Below, piece after piece: positions 3,633 through 6,022 of a DNA stretch of 6,022 nt; position 1 is the stretch's first letter; each line of letters opens with the position of its first letter. The notes under the pieces are model-generated. The model did not search any database, was not told the origin of the DNA, and saw only the letters and a program-made list of their open reading frames with translations. Where the stretch lies: contig CAMPJV010000171.1 of assembly GCA_946886975.1 (NCBI GenBank), forward strand, positions 1 to 6,022, in the 5' to 3' direction. Source of the stretch: an uncultured Taibaiella sp. Lineage in GTDB: Bacteria; Bacteroidota; Bacteroidia; Chitinophagales; Chitinophagaceae. A program made the translations under genes and the position numbers.

Positions 3633-6022
3633 ATGACGAATTTCAACGAAGAGGCTTTCCTGCAGCGATACAATAAATTAAACACCCATCAGAAGGAGGC
3701 AGTTGACACCATCGAAGGCCCGGTAATGGTTATAGCCGGCCCGGGCACTGGTAAGACAGAAGTCCTGGCAATGCGTATTGCCAACCTGCTGAGGAGCGAC
3801 GCCCAGGTAAAGCCTTACGAGATACTTTGCCTCACGTTCACAGACGAAGCCACAGTAGCCATGCGGCGCCGGCTCATCCAGATCATAGGCGAGGATGCCC
3901 ATCGGGTTCATATATACACTTTCCATTCTTTTTGCAATAATATCATCCTGAAAAACCCAACGTATTTCGGGTTGAGGGAACTGATGCCCATCTCTGACCT
4001 GGAACGGATGGACCTTCTATACACCCTGATAGAAGGGCTGCCTTCAGGCAATGTCCTGAGAAGACTTAAGGGAGACCTTTTTTATGACGCCAAGAACCTG
4101 CGCGAGCTCTTCGACCTGATGAAGTCGGAACATTGGTCTCCGGAATACGTAGATGAGGCGATAACAGCCTACCTGGAGGGTCTGCCTGAGCGGGACCAAT
4201 ATATCTACAAACGGGCCAATGCCAAGCAGGGCATTAAGGTAGGGGACCCCAAGCTAGGCGATATCAAAAAGGAAACAGAGCGAATGGAGCGCACCCGCGC
4301 TGCAGCTTTGCTGTTTCCAGAATACCAGCGCCGGATGACTGCACTAGGCCGATACGACTTCAGCGACATGATCCTTTGGGTCATTAAGGCATTCAGAGAG
4401 AAGCCCGAGTTCCTACAGCAGCAGCAGGAGCGGTTTCAGTATATCCTGGTAGACGAGTTCCAGGATACCAGCGGTGCCCAGAGCGAGCTCCTTACCCAGC
4501 TTGCCGACTACTGGGACTCACCAAATCTGTTCATCGTAGGCGATGATGACCAATCTATATTCGAATTCCAGGGCGCTCGACTCCAGAACATTATAGACTT
4601 CTATGAGAAGTTCAAGCGGGATATCAAGGTCATCGTCCTGAAGGAAAACTACCGCTCCTCACAGCACATCCTTGATAGGTCCACTGCCACAATAGAATAC
4701 AACAAGCAAAGACTCATCTACCAGCTCAAGCATCTAAAGCTCGATAAGAAGATAGTTGCCTCCGGTGAACGCTATAAGACTGAAGTGACTAATCCTCCGG
4801 CCTTTGTTTCCTATTTCAATCAGCTGCATGAAGAGGCCCATATAGTAAATCAAATCGAAGAGATACAAAAGTCTGGACTACCCCTAAATAACGTAGCTGT
4901 CCTGTATGCTCAGCACAAGCAGGCAGAGAACATCATAACACTGCTGGAAAAGAAGAATATTCCTTACTGGGTAAAGCGTCCGGTAAACGTACTGGAACTG
5001 CCGATGGTAAGGCAGCTTATCAATGTGCTTACCTATCTCAAAAAGGAAAGCACTACATCGTTCAGTGGTGAGGAATTACTCTTCCAGCTAATGCACACAG
5101 GCTTTTTTGGCATCACCCCCATAGACGTTGCAAGCCTTAGCATATACCTGCAGCAAAAAGATGCTAAGTATAAGCAGTGGCGATATCTGGTACAGGATGC
5201 CCTCCTGCTAGAGACACATGGGCTGAATAATCCCGGCCCGCTACACCGGCTGGGACAGAACCTGGAGAAATGGATTCAGGAGATGAATACACTCACCCTC
5301 CCTATGCTTATGGAGAATATCCTCTATGATGGCGGGATTGTAGCCCACATACTAAAGAGCAACAACCAGGCCTGGGAGATGCAGGTACTGAATACCTTCT
5401 TCGATTTCATCAAGGAGGAATGCCGCAAGCAGCCAAGGCTCACTGTCGCAGGTCTGCTATCCATGATAGAGCGGATGGAGAAGGAAAATATTCCGGTTCC
5501 TGTGCTAAAGGTTGTGAGGCAGGAAAACGGCGTTCGGTTCTACACTGCCTTCAGCGCCAAAGGCCATGAGTTCGAGCATGTCTTCCTTATCGGTGCCACC
5601 AAGAACTTCTGGGAGAAGAAGTCCGGGGGTAATAGAGGCTTTAGCCTCCCTGACACCTTGACGAGAACTCTTCCTTCCGGCGAAGAAAATCAGAATAATG
5701 AAGAAGTAGCCAGAAGGCTATTCTACGTGGCGATGACAAGGGCCAAGAAGCACCTGCATATTTCCTTCGCCAAGAAGCAGAACGATGAAAAAGAGCTGGA
5801 GGCAAGTGCCTTTGTAGATGCTATTTGTCCCCTTCCGGAAAGGGTGGACCATTCCCTGGACAACGAGAGCGTAGTTCAGCACCTTGCTACCTCTTGCCGC
5901 CCAACCGCAGAAGTGCAGGTTGACCTCGTAAAAAAGGAGCTGATAGAAAAGCGCCTTGAGCAGTTCGCCCTTAGCGTGTCTGCCATGAACCGGTATCTCG
6001 ACTGTCCCTTATCCTTCTATTA
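3633..6022 (+). CDS. UvrD/Rep-family SF1 helicase with start of a C-terminal PD-(D/E)XK nuclease domain (3' truncated by window)
   Basis: This is an ATP-driven 3'-5' DNA helicase of superfamily 1A, probably acting in DNA double-strand break or recombinational repair. The frame is open for 796 codons to the window end. Motifs in order: Q-motif LNTHQKEAV (16-24), Walker A AGPGTGKT (35-42, K41), Ia LTFTDEA (67-73), YTFHSFC (95-101), Walker B VDEFQDT (273-279), III GDDDQSIFEFQGA (303-315), NYRSS (339-343), V FSAKGHEFEHVFL (640-652), and VI RRLFYVAMTRAK (694-705, with R703 as arginine finger). The 101-273 and 343-640 gaps fit the 1B and 2B subdomains. The last residues, LSVSAMNRYLDCPLSFYY (779-796 region), match the usual entry of RecB/AddB-type PD-(D/E)XK nuclease domains; its catalytic motifs lie beyond the window. 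ATG 3633 is chosen because TAA is in frame at 3624 and the Q-motif follows at the usual distance; GTG 3630 is the only alternative. Relation to AddA, AdnA/B or a Bacteroidota-specific fusion is unresolved. Confidence 0.93.
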   Translation, partial: MTNFNEEAFLQRYNKLNTHQKEAVDTIEGPVMVIAGPGTGKTEVLAMRIANLLRSDAQVKPYEILCLTFTDEATVAMRRRLIQIIGEDAHRVHIYTFHSFCNNIILKNPTYFGLRELMPISDLERMDLLYTLIEGLPSGNVLRRLKGDLFYDAKNLRELFDLMKSEHWSPEYVDEAITAYLEGLPERDQYIYKRANAKQGIKVGDPKLGDIKKETERMERTRAAALLFPEYQRRMTALGRYDFSDMILWVIKAFREKPEFLQQQQERFQYILVDEFQDTSGAQSELLTQLADYWDSPNLFIVGDDDQSIFEFQGARLQNIIDFYEKFKRDIKVIVLKENYRSSQHILDRSTATIEYNKQRLIYQLKHLKLDKKIVASGERYKTEVTNPPAFVSYFNQLHEEAHIVNQIEEIQKSGLPLNNVAVLYAQHKQAENIITLLEKKNIPYWVKRPVNVLELPMVRQLINVLTYLKKESTTSFSGEELLFQLMHTGFFGITPIDVASLSIYLQQKDAKYKQWRYLVQDALLLETHGLNNPGPLHRLGQNLEKWIQEMNTLTLPMLMENILYDGGIVAHILKSNNQAWEMQVLNTFFDFIKEECRKQPRLTVAGLLSMIERMEKENIPVPVLKVVRQENGVRFYTAFSAKGHEFEHVFLIGATKNFWEKKSGGNRGFSLPDTLTRTLPSGEENQNNEEVARRLFYVAMTRAKKHLHISFAKKQNDEKELEASAFVDAICPLPERVDHSLDNESVVQHLATSCRPTAEVQVDLVKKELIEKRLEQFALSVSAMNRYLDCPLSFY

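Noticed and set aside
3678..3926. 82-codon minus-strand frame opposite the Walker A region of the helicase
   Set aside because: Complement of clear helicase motifs Q, I and Ia; no independent support.

Overview
This window looks like chromosomal DNA from a member of the Bacteroidota, most likely the Chitinophagaceae/Sphingobacteriales side. The evidence is the gene order rplM-rpsI-rpsB-tsf, start codons preceded by A-rich stretches rather than well-spaced Shine-Dalgarno sites, a candidate TTGG-N19-TACCTTTG promoter that resembles the Bacteroidota TTTG / TAnnTTTG consensus, and protein sequences typical of that phylum. The family-level placement is inference; no rRNA gene is present to confirm it.

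Layout: positions 1-244 are non-coding and hold a 15-bp palindrome, the candidate promoter and a hairpin in the presumed 5' leader of rplM. Positions 245-3057 form a same-strand translation cluster: ribosomal protein uL13 (rplM), uS9 (rpsI), uS2 (rpsB, with a long Gly/Arg-rich tail) and elongation factor Ts (tsf). The gaps are 26, 45 and 117 bp. The last gap contains a perfect 11-bp hairpin without a following T-run, which may be a partial terminator or processing site that separates uS2 and EF-Ts dosage. A strong intrinsic terminator closes the cluster at 3081-3115.

Positions 3160-3438 carry a small acidic hypothetical protein on the minus strand, convergent with tsf. A 194-bp divergent spacer follows, with three TTCCCAG copies spaced 34-35 bp apart and a 10-bp palindrome. 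From 3633 to the window end runs a long plus-strand reading frame with no stop codon in the window: a UvrD/Rep-type superfamily 1 helicase with all main motifs in order. Its last visible residues look like the beginning of a PD-(D/E)XK (RecB/AddB-like) nuclease domain, so the whole protein is probably a helicase-nuclease for DNA end processing. It is cut by the window edge.

The four translation genes are core housekeeping functions, plausibly co-transcribed and growth-rate controlled. The helicase and the small protein are a separate neighbourhood with different codon preferences (more CTG, ATA, AGG; fewer CGT, GGT, CTT). I see no mobile element, CRISPR array, tRNA or rRNA, and no convincing new multi-gene system. 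The points most worth a second look are the uS2 tail, the rplM leader hairpin, the unreported nuclease half of the helicase, and the repeats in the divergent spacer.
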